Positions 8,923 to 17,949 of a stretch of DNA of 64,000 bases are shown piece by piece. Where the stretch lies: NCBI RefSeq assembly GCF_019898765.1, contig NZ_JAIOKB010000005.1:1-64000 (forward strand), written 5' to 3'. The translations under genes were made by a program, and so were the position numbers. Within the stretch, counting starts at the first letter, position 1. The number at the start of each line of letters is the position of its first letter. Origin of the DNA: Sphingomonas yunnanensis. GTDB lineage: Bacteria; Pseudomonadota; Alphaproteobacteria; Sphingomonadales; Sphingomonadaceae. A model generated the notes under the pieces. That model searched no databases. It was not told the origin of the DNA and saw only the letters and a list, made by a program, of their open reading frames with translations.

Positions 8923-9249
8923 GGTCAGTGCCTTCGGTCAGCCGCGCTGGGCGGTCAAGGTGGTGCGGGCGGGCGCGAATGTTGCGAATGTTGAGTCGCT
9001 GGCGCGTGTCGCGCGGCGGGGGAGCGGACGCGGGTGACGGCCGGGACGGAGCGGGGCGGGGTGAGGTCGATACATGCGGCGGCGGAATGACATGGGAGCG
9101 AGGTCGTAGGACAGCGGCCACCGTCGCCGCAGGCGTGGCGGATCGGCCACACCGGCGCTTTTTTCCAATTCTGCCGGACCCGCTGGCGCCCCGACCCGTT
9201 CGATCGGGTGAGGCGCCGATGGATCGCGCCTCTCTCACGAAGGTATGAC
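8923..9249. other. Intergenic region, divergent promoters expected
   Basis: 327 bp between the aldolase (leftward) and the small OMP gene (rightward). Both promoters must lie here. I see no ORF, no palindromic repeat and no clear operator. A short T-run (CTTTTTTCC, near 9158) and GAAGG just before the ATG at 9250 are the only notable marks. Confidence 0.5.
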
Positions 9250-9825
9250 ATGAAGACGTTGCTTCTGGCAGCCGTTGCTGCCGCTTTCCTCGTTCCCGCC
9301 GCTGCTCAGGCGCAGGACACCACCAGCGACGGGTCGCGCAAGTTCGGCATCGATCCGTACGTCGGCGTCATGGGCGGCTACGAAGGGTTCGAGAGCGATC
9401 CCGGCCACGGCATCCCCTATAACGCGCCGGGCAACCGCCTGAAGGGCGGCCTGGTCGAGGGTGTCGCGGGTGTCAACGTGCCGCTCGGCTCGTTCTTCGT
9501 CGGCGTCGAGGGCAATGCCGCCAAGGGCTTCACCGGCGACATCGACTGGGAATATGGCGTCCACGGCCGCGCCGGCGTGCGCGCGGGCGAGACCGGCCTG
9601 GTCTACGGCAAGGTCGGCTACCAGTGGGTCAACTTCGACCGCTACGGCCCCAACAGCGGTGACTATGGCCGCATCTCCTACGGCATCGGCGGCGAGTTCG
9701 GCCCGTCGGCGATCGGTCTCGACGGCCTCGTGAAGAAGGAAGGCGTGCGCTTCCGCGCCGAGATCTCGACGCGCGGCGACTTCGAGACGGTGCGCCCGAT
9801 GGCGGGCGTGATCGCGCACTTCTGA
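9250..9825 (+). CDS. Small outer-membrane beta-barrel protein (opacity-type)
   Basis: 191 residues from the ATG at 9250 (GAAGG upstream); a longer frame from 9208 would bury the signal peptide. MKTLLLAAVAAAFLVPAAAQA is a Sec signal with AQA cleavage near residue 21. The mature part has alternating Gly/aromatic strands (YVGVMGGYEGF, SFFVGVEGN, LVYGKVGYQWV) and ends in a C-terminal Phe (VIAHF), as barrels recognised by BamA do. It likely forms an eight-stranded barrel; role unknown. Confidence 0.85.
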   Translation: MKTLLLAAVAAAFLVPAAAQAQDTTSDGSRKFGIDPYVGVMGGYEGFESDPGHGIPYNAPGNRLKGGLVEGVAGVNVPLGSFFVGVEGNAAKGFTGDIDWEYGVHGRAGVRAGETGLVYGKVGYQWVNFDRYGPNSGDYGRISYGIGGEFGPSAIGLDGLVKKEGVRFRAEISTRGDFETVRPMAGVIAHF

Positions 9826-9837
9826 GGCGTGCGGGTG

Positions 9838-9876
9838 CCACCCCCGCGCTTGCCCTGCCGGGGCGCGTGGGGGTGG
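9838..9876 (+). terminator. Hairpin after the small OMP gene
   Basis: CCACCCCC...GGGGGTGG arms plus an inner GCGC/GCGC pair, with a 2-nt bulge, begin 12 nt after the stop of the OMP gene. There is no long U tract, so it is a likely but not canonical terminator. Confidence 0.45.
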
Positions 9877-9951
9877 TGCATGCGATGATGCGAGTTCGAG
9901 TTCGCAGCGATGGCAGCAATTCCCTGCCACGTTCACCGATACGTGAAATTT

Positions 9952-10049
9952 CGTCACCCCGGCGCTGAGCCGGGGTCCATCGTGCCGCATGCACCTAAGC
10001 CGTTGCTGCCACGGGACCATGGATCCCGGCTCGCAGCCGGGATGATGAC
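9952..10049. repeat. Intergenic repeat, family B (GTCAYCCCGG)
   Basis: 98-bp element made of two short hairpins in opposite orientation: CCCCGGCGCTGAGCCGGGG at the left and CCCGGCTCGCAGCCGGG with GATGATGAC at the right. A related copy is at 46712. It sits in the 340-bp gap (9826-10165) between the OMP gene and the PBP gene; apart from this and the terminator-like hairpin I see nothing else there. Confidence 0.7.
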
Positions 10050-10165
10050 GGTTGCGGGCCCGGAACCGCAGCGGCGTCTCGCCGTCGCCCGCTGGTAGGG
10101 CGGTCTCAGCTTCGGTCCGATGCGTCCTCTTGGCGCCTCCGCGTGCACCCCTCACCGCCGCCCCG

Positions 10166-12421
10166 TCAGAACCCGCCCGGCCCTCCGTCCTCCTCGAAGC
10201 CGTCGCCGCCGTCCTCGCCGCGACCCTCGTCGAGACGCCGCCGCTCGGGCACGCGCTCGCGCGGCGCGGGCGGGCGGGGCAGCTCGATGCCCATCTCGCG
10301 CAGCCGGTCGAGCGCGTCCTCGACGCGGGGGCGTGCCTCATCCACGGCGCGGCCGACGTCGCCGCCCAGGTCGACACCCATCTGGTCGAGCATGTTGGCG
10401 GGATCGATCGGCGCCGCCATCTCGTCCTCCACCGGCGCGACCGCGACCGGGATGTGCAGCGCGGACATCATGAACTGGCGCCAGATCTGCGCCGGGATGC
10501 CGCCGCCGTGCAGCCCCGGGTTGGGCGCGCTGTCGTCGCGCCCCACCCACACGCCCACCACCAGGTCGCCGGCGAAGCCGATGAACCAACCGTCGCGACC
10601 GCCTTGGCTGGTCCCGGTCTTGCCGAAGGCGCTGACCGGCAGGTTGGCGCCGCGCCCGGTGCCGCGGATCGACGAGCCCAGCAGCGTGCGCATCTCGTCG
10701 CGGATCTTGTCGGGCATGGCGCTGTCGCGCCCCGCGATCGCCTCGTACCAGCTCGCGCCGCGCCCGCCCTCGACCCCGCGCGGCACCACCGGATAGCGCC
10801 CGCTCGCCACCGCGGCATAGGCGCCGGTGAGCTGGAGCAGCGACACCTCTGAGGTCCCCAGCCCGATCGTCGCCTCGTTGGCGATCGGCGTGGTGATGCC
10901 GAGGTCGCGCGCGGCGCGGATCACGTTGCGCACGCCGACCTGCTGCGTCAGCCGCGCCGCCACCACGTTGGACGAACGCGCGAAGGCGCGCTGCAGCGTG
11001 ATCGGGCCGAGGTAGCGGCCATCGTCGTTGCGCGGCTTCCACCCCGCGATCTCGACCGGCGCGTCGTCCATCACCGTCGCGGGGGTGAGCCCCGAGCGCA
11101 TCGCGGCGAGATAGACGAACAGCTTGAAGGTCGAGCCCGGCTGGCGCTTGGCCTGGACCGCGCGGTTGAACGCGCTCGCGCCATAATCCTTGCCGCCGAC
11201 CATCGCGACGACGGTGCCGTCGGGCTTCATCGCCACCAGCGCCGCCTGCATGCCGCGCAGCGAGGCCTGGCGCACGACACGCTCGGCGGTACGCTGGAAG
11301 CCGCGGTCGAGCGTGGTGCGCACCGTCGCCTCGGTGCCCGACTCGCCCGCCACCTCGCGCGCCGAGGGCAGCACCCAGTCGGCGAAATAGGTGCCGGTCG
11401 GCAGCGTCTCAGGCCGCTCGGCGAGCACGCGCTGCGGCTGCACCCGCGCCGCCTCGTCCTTCGCCAGGAACCCGGCGTCGACCATCGCGCCGACCACCAC
11501 CGCCTGGCGCGCGCGCGCGCCCTTGAGGTTGCCGGTCGGCGCCAGCCGCGACGGCGCCTTGACCAGCCCGGCCAGCATCGCCGCCTGGCCGACGTTGAGC
11601 TGCATCGGGGTGCGCCCGAAATAATGCTTCGACGCCGCGGTGATGCCGTAGACGTTGTCGCCGAAATAGACGTTGGAGAGATAGCGCGAGAGGATCTCGT
11701 CCTTGCTCAGCCACGCCTCCAGCCAGAAGGCGATCATCGCCTCGCGCAGCTTGCGCGCGGCGGTGCGGTCCGCGTCGAGGAAGGCGTTCTTGGCGAGCTG
11801 CTGCGTGATCGTCGAGCCGCCCTGGCGCACCCCGCCCGAGCCGAGATTGGCCCAGGCCGCGCGCGCGATGCCGCGCGGGTCCACGCCCCAGTGCGAGTAG
11901 AAGCGGCGGTCCTCGATCGCCAGGAACGCCTCGCGCACGTGCGCGGGCAGCTTGGCGGCATCGACGGGCGCGCCGATGATCGCGCCGCGCCGCGCGATCG
12001 GCGTGCCGTCCGCCGCGGTAAGCGTGATCGAGGGCGGCGTCGGCGGCTTGAGCGAGCGCGACAGGGGCGCGGTCACCGCCAGCCAGATCACCGCGACGAC
12101 GAACAGCACGATGAACGCCGCGGCGCCGCGCACCAGCCAGCGACCCCAGCGCACGCGCCGCCACCAGGCGCGCGGCGGCGGCAGCGGATCGGGCCAGCGC
12201 CGCCGCTCCTGCTGCCAGAAGCCATGATCGTCGCGTTCCGGCTCGTCCCACGGCCGCCCGTCGCGCGGCGGAGGAGGCGGCGGCGAGGAGGGGGGGGCGC
12301 CGTCGTCGCGCCACGGGTCGAAGGAGGGGAGCGGCGCGCCGTGCTCGTCGGTCACCGCGCCGGGCGAGTCGCCGCGCGTGTGATGGTAGCGGACGCGGCC
12401 GGGTTCATAGGGTGGGCGCAT
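10166..12421 (-). CDS. Class A penicillin-binding protein (PBP1A-type)
   Basis: 751-residue bifunctional murein synthase. An 80-residue Pro/Arg-rich cytoplasmic tail precedes one TM helix (about 96-116). The GT51 glycosyltransferase domain has catalytic Glu170 in AIEDRRFYSHWG and GGSTITQQLAKN near 201. The transpeptidase domain has SxxK at Ser430-Lys433 (PGSTFK), SSN in ARSSNVVA, and KTG in FGKTGTSQGG. The C-terminal 60 residues are acidic and Gly-rich. A longer frame opens at 12478, but the ATG at 12421 is chosen because it precedes the cytoplasmic tail and leaves a divergent gap. The SD is weak. Confidence 0.93.
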   Translation of the reverse strand: MRPPYEPGRVRYHHTRGDSPGAVTDEHGAPLPSFDPWRDDGAPPSSPPPPPPRDGRPWDEPERDDHGFWQQERRRWPDPLPPPRAWWRRVRWGRWLVRGAAAFIVLFVVAVIWLAVTAPLSRSLKPPTPPSITLTAADGTPIARRGAIIGAPVDAAKLPAHVREAFLAIEDRRFYSHWGVDPRGIARAAWANLGSGGVRQGGSTITQQLAKNAFLDADRTAARKLREAMIAFWLEAWLSKDEILSRYLSNVYFGDNVYGITAASKHYFGRTPMQLNVGQAAMLAGLVKAPSRLAPTGNLKGARARQAVVVGAMVDAGFLAKDEAARVQPQRVLAERPETLPTGTYFADWVLPSAREVAGESGTEATVRTTLDRGFQRTAERVVRQASLRGMQAALVAMKPDGTVVAMVGGKDYGASAFNRAVQAKRQPGSTFKLFVYLAAMRSGLTPATVMDDAPVEIAGWKPRNDDGRYLGPITLQRAFARSSNVVAARLTQQVGVRNVIRAARDLGITTPIANEATIGLGTSEVSLLQLTGAYAAVASGRYPVVPRGVEGGRGASWYEAIAGRDSAMPDKIRDEMRTLLGSSIRGTGRGANLPVSAFGKTGTSQGGRDGWFIGFAGDLVVGVWVGRDDSAPNPGLHGGGIPAQIWRQFMMSALHIPVAVAPVEDEMAAPIDPANMLDQMGVDLGGDVGRAVDEARPRVEDALDRLREMGIELPRPPAPRERVPERRRLDEGRGEDGGDGFEEDGGPGGF

Positions 12422-12490
12422 GCTGCGGAGTGTCTTACAGCGATATGACAGTTGTCGCAAGGCGCGACCGCGTGCCATGAGGTCGCCAGC

Positions 12491-13090
12491 ATGAGCGAGG
12501 AAGCGAAAGGCGCGCAGGCGCCGCTGGTGGTCGGGATCGGTGGGACGATCGGCGGCATCTCATCGACCGAGCGCGCGCTGCGCGTCGCGCTCGACGCCGC
12601 GCGCGAGGAGGGTTTCCGCACGCGGCTGTTCGGCGGCGAGGACATGGCGCGGCTGCCGCTCTACGACCCGCGCGCGACGAGCCGCACGCCGGAGGAGCAG
12701 GCCTTCGTCGAGTCGGTCCGTGAGGCCTCGGCGGTGATCATCGCCAGCCCGGGCTATCACGGCAGCATCTCGGGCGTGGTCAAGAACGCGCTCGACCTGC
12801 TCGAGGAGACCGCGCGCGATCGGCGGCCCTATCTCGCCGACCTGCCGGTGGGGCTGATCGCCACCGCCTATGGCTGGCAGGCGACCGGCTCGACGATCGC
12901 GGCGCTGCGCTCGATCGTCCACGCGCTGCGCGGCTGGCCGACCCCCTTCGCCGCCGCGATCAACACCCAGCTCACCAAGTTCGACGACGTCGGCGGGGTC
13001 AGCGACCCGGCCGTGCGCGATCAGCTGCGGCTGATCGGGCGTCAGGTGGCGCGCTTCGCGCCGCTCGCGGGGGCGGTGCCGGTGGAGTGA
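12491..13090 (+). CDS. NADPH-dependent FMN reductase
   Basis: 199-residue flavodoxin-fold reductase. The FMN-binding loop after beta-1 is GIGGTIGGISSTERAL, and the conserved SPGYHGSISGVVKNALD near residue 95 is the hallmark of the NAD(P)H-dependent FMN reductase group (SsuE/ChrR-like). It likely transfers hydride from NAD(P)H to FMN, quinones or metals; the partner is unknown. ATG at 12491 has GAGGT upstream; the frame opens earlier at 12452. Divergent from the PBP gene with about 70 bp between starts. Confidence 0.87.
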   Translation: MSEEAKGAQAPLVVGIGGTIGGISSTERALRVALDAAREEGFRTRLFGGEDMARLPLYDPRATSRTPEEQAFVESVREASAVIIASPGYHGSISGVVKNALDLLEETARDRRPYLADLPVGLIATAYGWQATGSTIAALRSIVHALRGWPTPFAAAINTQLTKFDDVGGVSDPAVRDQLRLIGRQVARFAPLAGAVPVE

Positions 13091-13219
13091 GTTACCTCCA
13101 TCACGGATGTTATACTTTCATAGTTTTCGTAACCACTTAGCGGATTATTAGCCGTGCCCGCGGCAGGACGCCCTTCACGGTCGAGCATCCTGTTCGGCCA
13201 TCTGTGGGGGGCGGCCAGG

Positions 13220-14647
13220 ATGCACGAGTGGTTCGGTCGGCACGCGCCGATACGGGTGAAGTTCAAGGTCCTCACCTTGGTATATCTGGTGTTGTCGGGC
13301 ACCATCGCGGGCTGCGCCGCCTATGGCGTGCTCGCCGGCCCCGCGGCCGACCCGCGCCTCGTCATCGGCGGCGCGCTCGCTGGCGTGTTCGCGGTGGTCG
13401 CGGTGACGATGATCGCCGCCCGGTTGATCTGCACCCCTTACGTCGAGACCGTGGTGCGGATGGAGGGACTCGCCGCGGGTGATCTCGACAGCCCGGTCGA
13501 CCATACCGGCAACCGCGACTGCGTCGGCCGCATGACCAAGGCGATGGCGATCTTCCGCGAGAGCTCGCTCGCCGCGCGCGAGTGCGACACGCAGCGCCAG
13601 ATGGCGCTGGCGATGGGCGAGGGGCTCGGCCGCCTCGCCGCGGGCGACCTCACCGCCCGGATCAACGCCGAACTGACCGGCCCGTTTCTCACGCTCAAGC
13701 ATGATTTCAACGACGCGGTGGTGGCGCTGCAGGCGACGATGACCTCGGTCGCGCGCGTGTCCGAGGGCATCCACCGCGGCGCGGGCGAGATCAGCGCGGC
13801 GTCGGACGACCTGTCGCAGCGCACCGAGCAGCAGGCGGCGAGCCTGGAGGAGACCGCCGCGGCGATGGAGCAGATCACCGCCACCGTGCGCGAGACCGCC
13901 TCGGGTGCCGGCCGCGCCAACCAGATCGTCGGCGTGGCACGCGCCGAGGCGGAGGAATCGGGCGCGGTGGTGCGCCGCGCGGTCGAGGCGATGGCGGGGA
14001 TCGAGCGCACCTCGTCGGAGATCTCCGACATCATCGCGGTGATCGACGCGATCGCCTTCCAGACCAACCTGCTCGCGCTCAACGCCGGCGTGGAAGCGGC
14101 GCGCGCGGGTGACGCGGGTCGCGGCTTCGCGGTGGTCGCCTCCGAGGTGCGCGCGCTCGCGCAGCGCTCGGCCGAGGCGGCCAAGGACGTCAAGCAGCGC
14201 ATCACCGCCTCGGTCGAGACGGTCGACGCCGGCGTCGCGCTGGTGAGCGAGACCGGGCGCTCGCTGGAGCGGATCATCGGGCGAATCGGCGAGATCAGCA
14301 GCCTGGTCTCGGACATCTCGGGCTCCGCCGAGCAGCAGTCGCAGGGGCTGCAGCAGGTCAACACCGCCGTCGGCGAGATGGACGGGGTGACTCAGCGTAA
14401 CGCCGCGATGGTGGAGGAAGCCACCGCGGCGGCACGCACCCTCGCGGGCGAGGCGAACACGCTCGCGGCCGAGATCGCGCGCTTCACGCTCGGCGGCGAG
14501 CCGATGGCGGCGCCGCGCTCCACCGTCCGCGCGCTGCCGAAGCGCGCGGCCAGCCCTGCACCGGCGGCGGCTCGGCGACCCGCGCCCGTGGCGCGGCGCG
14601 GCAGTGCGGCGGTCGCCGTGGCGGAGGACGACTGGTCGTCGTTCTGA
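13220..14647 (+). CDS. mcp: Methyl-accepting chemotaxis protein without periplasmic sensor
   Basis: 475 residues. Two adjacent TM helices (about 17-39 and 47-70) leave only a turn outside, so it cannot sense through a periplasmic domain. A HAMP region follows (about 71-125), then linker helices and a coiled-coil signalling domain with the tip AFQTNLLALNAGVEAARAG. Met/Glu-rich helices with paired Glu-Glu and Gln-Gln positions are likely methylation sites. The C-terminus EDDWSSF fits the xWxxF receptor tether bound by CheR. ATG 13220 is preferred (GGGGGG upstream) over an in-frame GTG at 13154. No che genes are adjacent. Confidence 0.92.
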   Translation: MHEWFGRHAPIRVKFKVLTLVYLVLSGTIAGCAAYGVLAGPAADPRLVIGGALAGVFAVVAVTMIAARLICTPYVETVVRMEGLAAGDLDSPVDHTGNRDCVGRMTKAMAIFRESSLAARECDTQRQMALAMGEGLGRLAAGDLTARINAELTGPFLTLKHDFNDAVVALQATMTSVARVSEGIHRGAGEISAASDDLSQRTEQQAASLEETAAAMEQITATVRETASGAGRANQIVGVARAEAEESGAVVRRAVEAMAGIERTSSEISDIIAVIDAIAFQTNLLALNAGVEAARAGDAGRGFAVVASEVRALAQRSAEAAKDVKQRITASVETVDAGVALVSETGRSLERIIGRIGEISSLVSDISGSAEQQSQGLQQVNTAVGEMDGVTQRNAAMVEEATAAARTLAGEANTLAAEIARFTLGGEPMAAPRSTVRALPKRAASPAPAAARRPAPVARRGSAAVAVAEDDWSSF

Positions 14648-14654
14648 GTTGCGC

Positions 14655-14686
14655 CGCAGTGCTCCTGCGCAGGCAGGAGCACTGCG
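14655..14686 (+). terminator. Perfect 14-bp hairpin after mcp
   Basis: CGCAGTGCTCCTGC pairs perfectly with GCAGGAGCACTGCG around a 4-nt loop (GCAG), 8 nt after the mcp stop and between convergent genes. The CTCCTGCG core recurs at 29954-30035 and 31350-31430, so it is also a member of a repeat family (C). No U tract follows; termination activity is inferred. Confidence 0.6.
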
Positions 14687-14742
14687 TGCTTACCTGATAC
14701 AAGCGGCCGCGAGTGGTGGTCGCCGCGCGCGGCCACGCCGCC

Positions 14743-17631
14743 TCAGTAGAACAATTTGCGCAGTGACAGCCGCACGGTGCGCCCGATCGGGTCGAGATAA
14801 CCCGGCTGGAAGCCGATCGGCACCTCGCCTGCCTGATCCGTCACGCGCTGGCGCGTATTGAACAGGTTGTCGAGCTGCAGGCTCACGCGCGCACCGCGCA
14901 TCCAGGGATGCGCGCGGACCCAGTCGATCCGCCCGCCCAGGTCGGCGAAGAGGCGCAGGTTGGCGGTGGCGAGGCTGCCGAAGTCGAGCGTCTCGGGCGT
15001 CGCCGCTGTGCCGCCGCTGACTCGAGTCGCACTCTGATAGTTGACCGAGATCCGCGCGCCGAGTCCGTTGTTGGTATAGCCGGCCTGGCCCTCGAGCTCG
15101 TGGCGCGACTGTCCGCCGGCGCTGCCGATCGCGTCGCCGTCGAGCAGGTCGAGCACCGGCCCGCTGTCCGCGACCTTGACGCGCTCGGTAAGATGCCAGG
15201 TATGATAGAGCGCGAACTGGAGCCGACCGCCCGCCTGCGCCCCGCCGCCGCGCCCGAAGCGCCCGAACCCGCCACCAGGTCCGCCACCGCCGGTCCCGCC
15301 GCCGCCCGGACCACCGCCGCCCGGTCCCGCGCCGTTGCCACCCGGTGCCGGCGCGCCGTCGCCACGAGCGGCGCTGCCGTCGGGCCGGGTACGATCGCCC
15401 GATCCCTCGCGGCCGCCGCCCTCGCCGCCGCGCCGCTCGCCGGGCGGGCGCATCCCCGCGAACGGGTTGGGTCCGGTGCCCGCGCGGAACGCCTCCAGCT
15501 CCTTCTGGATCTTCGACTTGAGGCGGAACGACAGGTTGACGCCGTAGCGCAGCTGCGATGTCTCGCGCCGCGCGAAGTTGATCGGGCGCGTGTCGATGCG
15601 CAGCAGATTGCCCTCGGCGTCGCGCGTGTAGCGATCGGGGAAGGCGGCCTCGATCGCCGCGGTGGCGCTGGGGAAGCTGGCGATCGGGTCGTCGGTCGTC
15701 TGGCGCGTATAGTCGGCGCGGAAGCGGATGTCTTTCTCGCTCCACGGCTTGACGTCGAGCCCAACCTTGAGCGCGTGACGCTCGTCGCGCACCAGCAGCG
15801 GGTTGCCGCCGGTCACCGTCGTCACCGTCGCGGTGGTGCCGCGGACATAGTCGAACACGCGCACGCCCGGTGTCGACACCACCGGGTTGCCGAGCTGCGC
15901 GGCGGTGGGCGCCTCGGCCTGGTCGGTCACCGAGGCGAGCAGCCGCACCGCCTCGATCGGGCGCCAGTTGGCGCCATAGCCATAGGTCCACAAGGTGCCG
16001 AAGTCGGAGACACGGTCGGCGGCGACATTGCCGTTGAGCGAGAGGTTGCCGAGAAAGGCCAGCACGCCCTCGGCGCGGCTGGCGATCGGCAGGTCGAGGT
16101 TGAGCTGGGTCGAGGCCAGGTCGCGCCCGATCGCGGCGGCCACCGGCGTGCCGAAGCGCACCGAGCGGCTCGAGAAATCGCTGGTCGAGGCGCCGATGCG
16201 CAGGCTGGCGTTGGCGTCGCCGGCGGGCAGCGCGAAGAGCGGCCCGCTGGCCAGCGCGTCGAGCCCGGCCGTGGTCGAGGTCGAGCGCGCGCTGTTGTCG
16301 GCCGCGCGCGCGAGCGTCAGCGGCCCATAGGGGTTCGCCGCCGGGTCGAGCGCGCTGAGCTGCGCCTGCAGCGCGCTGCCGTCGAAGCCGGTCTGCGTGA
16401 CGGTGTTGCTGCTGTCACGGTCGACGTTCCCCGTCACCGACCAGCGCCAGCGCCCGCGGTCGCCGTTGAGCGTGCCGCCGAGGTGGAGCTGGGTGGTGTC
16501 GACCTGCTGCGTCAGCGGATCGATCGTGTCGAACGCGCGCGTCAGCGTCACCGGCACCGCGAAGGGCGAGAAGGGGCTGCCCACCGGCAAGGCGAGGTCG
16601 AGCTCGGCGAGACCGCGCAGCGCCTCGGTGCGGCTGTGGTCGACCGTGGCGTTGAGCGTCGCGCCGACGTTGCCGAAGATCGTCGTGGCGTAGGTGCCGT
16701 TGGCGGAGAAGGTGCGCTCGCGCGGCAACAGCGTGCGATAAGCCGATTGGTCGGTGGCGTTGCGCGTCGCGCTGAAGTCGCCGAGCAGCGGCGCGCGCGT
16801 CGCGGCGACCGCGGGGACGCCCAGCGACGTGGCGTCGCCGAACAGCGGGTCGATCGCGACGCGGCCGCGCGTCGCGACATTGCCCCCGATCGCGGCGGTG
16901 TTGGGCGAGGGCAGGATGTCGCGCTCGGCCTCGGTGAGCGAGTCGGCGCGATTGTACTCGAGGTGGAGGTTGACGCGACCCTGCTCGCGGATGCGCAGCA
17001 GGTCGAGCTCGCCGCCCGGCGCGTTGCGCCCGCCCTCGGTGGCGAGCCGGTCCTCGATCTCGGCGGTGACCGCGCGGAAGCGGCGGCGCAGCACGAAGTT
17101 CACCACGCGCTGGTCGGCGCGATAGCCGTATTTGAGCGCGACCTCCTCGGGCAGGATGTCGACCCGCGCGATCGCCTCGGTCGGCAGGTCGCGGATCTCC
17201 TGGAAGCCCGAGATGCGCCGCCCGTTGAGCAGCACCACCGGGGCGCCGCCGGCGCCGCGGCCCGAGCGCGTCTGCGGGCTGAGCTCGTTGAGCAGCTCGG
17301 TGACCGAGCTGACGCCGTAGCTGCGGATATCGGCGGGGGAGAGCTGCTCCTCGGGGGTGATGTCACCCACCACCGCGCCGCGCTGCGTCCGCGCGCCGGT
17401 GACGACGATGTCGGCGGGCTCGTCCTCGTTCTCGGGCGCGGCGTCGGCCGGGGCGGTCGCGGGGGTGGTCTGGCTCGACTGCGCGGCGGCGGCGGCGCCG
17501 GGCGCGGGGGTAGCGGCGGCGCTGCCGGTCGGCGCGACCGTGCCGGGGAGGTCGCGCTGCGGCGGCTGCTGCGCCGCCGCGGGCGCGGCGACCGGGGCGG
17601 CGGAGGCCAGCAGAAGGTAGATCACGCGCAT
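14743..17631 (-). CDS. TonB-dependent receptor with Gly-rich insertion
   Basis: 962-residue outer-membrane receptor. The signal peptide MRVIYLLLASAAPVAAPAAA is followed by a Pro/Ala/Gln-rich linker (to about residue 65) and a TonB-box-like DIVVTGARTQ. The plug domain has YGVSSVTELLNELSPQTRSGRG and VLLNGRRISGF, and the barrel ends in Leu-Phe-Tyr. Within the barrel a segment of about 85 residues (coded near 15230-15480) is low complexity: Arg/Gly, then GGGGPGGGG-type repeats. Start chosen at 17631; the frame opens 42 codons earlier without a signal. The substrate is unknown; no transporter or regulator is adjacent. Confidence 0.87.
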   Translation of the reverse strand: MRVIYLLLASAAPVAAPAAAQQPPQRDLPGTVAPTGSAAATPAPGAAAAAQSSQTTPATAPADAAPENEDEPADIVVTGARTQRGAVVGDITPEEQLSPADIRSYGVSSVTELLNELSPQTRSGRGAGGAPVVLLNGRRISGFQEIRDLPTEAIARVDILPEEVALKYGYRADQRVVNFVLRRRFRAVTAEIEDRLATEGGRNAPGGELDLLRIREQGRVNLHLEYNRADSLTEAERDILPSPNTAAIGGNVATRGRVAIDPLFGDATSLGVPAVAATRAPLLGDFSATRNATDQSAYRTLLPRERTFSANGTYATTIFGNVGATLNATVDHSRTEALRGLAELDLALPVGSPFSPFAVPVTLTRAFDTIDPLTQQVDTTQLHLGGTLNGDRGRWRWSVTGNVDRDSSNTVTQTGFDGSALQAQLSALDPAANPYGPLTLARAADNSARSTSTTAGLDALASGPLFALPAGDANASLRIGASTSDFSSRSVRFGTPVAAAIGRDLASTQLNLDLPIASRAEGVLAFLGNLSLNGNVAADRVSDFGTLWTYGYGANWRPIEAVRLLASVTDQAEAPTAAQLGNPVVSTPGVRVFDYVRGTTATVTTVTGGNPLLVRDERHALKVGLDVKPWSEKDIRFRADYTRQTTDDPIASFPSATAAIEAAFPDRYTRDAEGNLLRIDTRPINFARRETSQLRYGVNLSFRLKSKIQKELEAFRAGTGPNPFAGMRPPGERRGGEGGGREGSGDRTRPDGSAARGDGAPAPGGNGAGPGGGGPGGGGTGGGGPGGGFGRFGRGGGAQAGGRLQFALYHTWHLTERVKVADSGPVLDLLDGDAIGSAGGQSRHELEGQAGYTNNGLGARISVNYQSATRVSGGTAATPETLDFGSLATANLRLFADLGGRIDWVRAHPWMRGARVSLQLDNLFNTRQRVTDQAGEVPIGFQPGYLDPIGRTVRLSLRKLFY

Positions 17632-17742
17632 CACTCGCTCCCTGCCCGGCGGTATCGGCCGGACGAGCGCGCTACGGACGTTTTGTCGCACAATTATGCC
17701 GGGGAAGGTTGATGTGGGTGGTGTTGAGCACGGCTGCTGATC

Positions 17743-17945
17743 GATCCTCCCCCGCAAGGGGAGCGCGGGCTTTGGCTTGCCCCCGGCAAGCCAAGATGGT
17801 GTCCGGGGGACACCATCTCGCCCGCACTGGCGCGCTTAAGGCGCGACGGAGAGGTGTCACCGCTGGTGAGTCCGCCGACCCTCGCCGGCCGGGTCACCCT
17901 TCCGTCAGGCCTGCGGCCTGCCACCTCCCCTTGCAGGGGAGGATC
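17743..17945. repeat. Palindromic intergenic repeat, copy A2 (compound)
   Basis: 203 bp bounded by GATCCTCCC and GGGGAGGATC. It contains a nested hairpin, AGATGGTGTCCGG...GGACACCATCTCG, that also occurs in the copy at 35435, and CTTGC/GCAAG arms as in A1. It fills most of the 318-bp gap (17632-17949) between the TonB receptor start and the fdhF stop; the receptor promoter should lie at 17632-17742. Confidence 0.8.
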
Positions 17946-17949
17946 TTCT

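Noticed and set aside
14908..17712. 934-codon plus-strand frame antisense to the TonB receptor
   Set aside because: No motifs, no signal or domain order; the opposite strand has plug, barrel and signal peptide.
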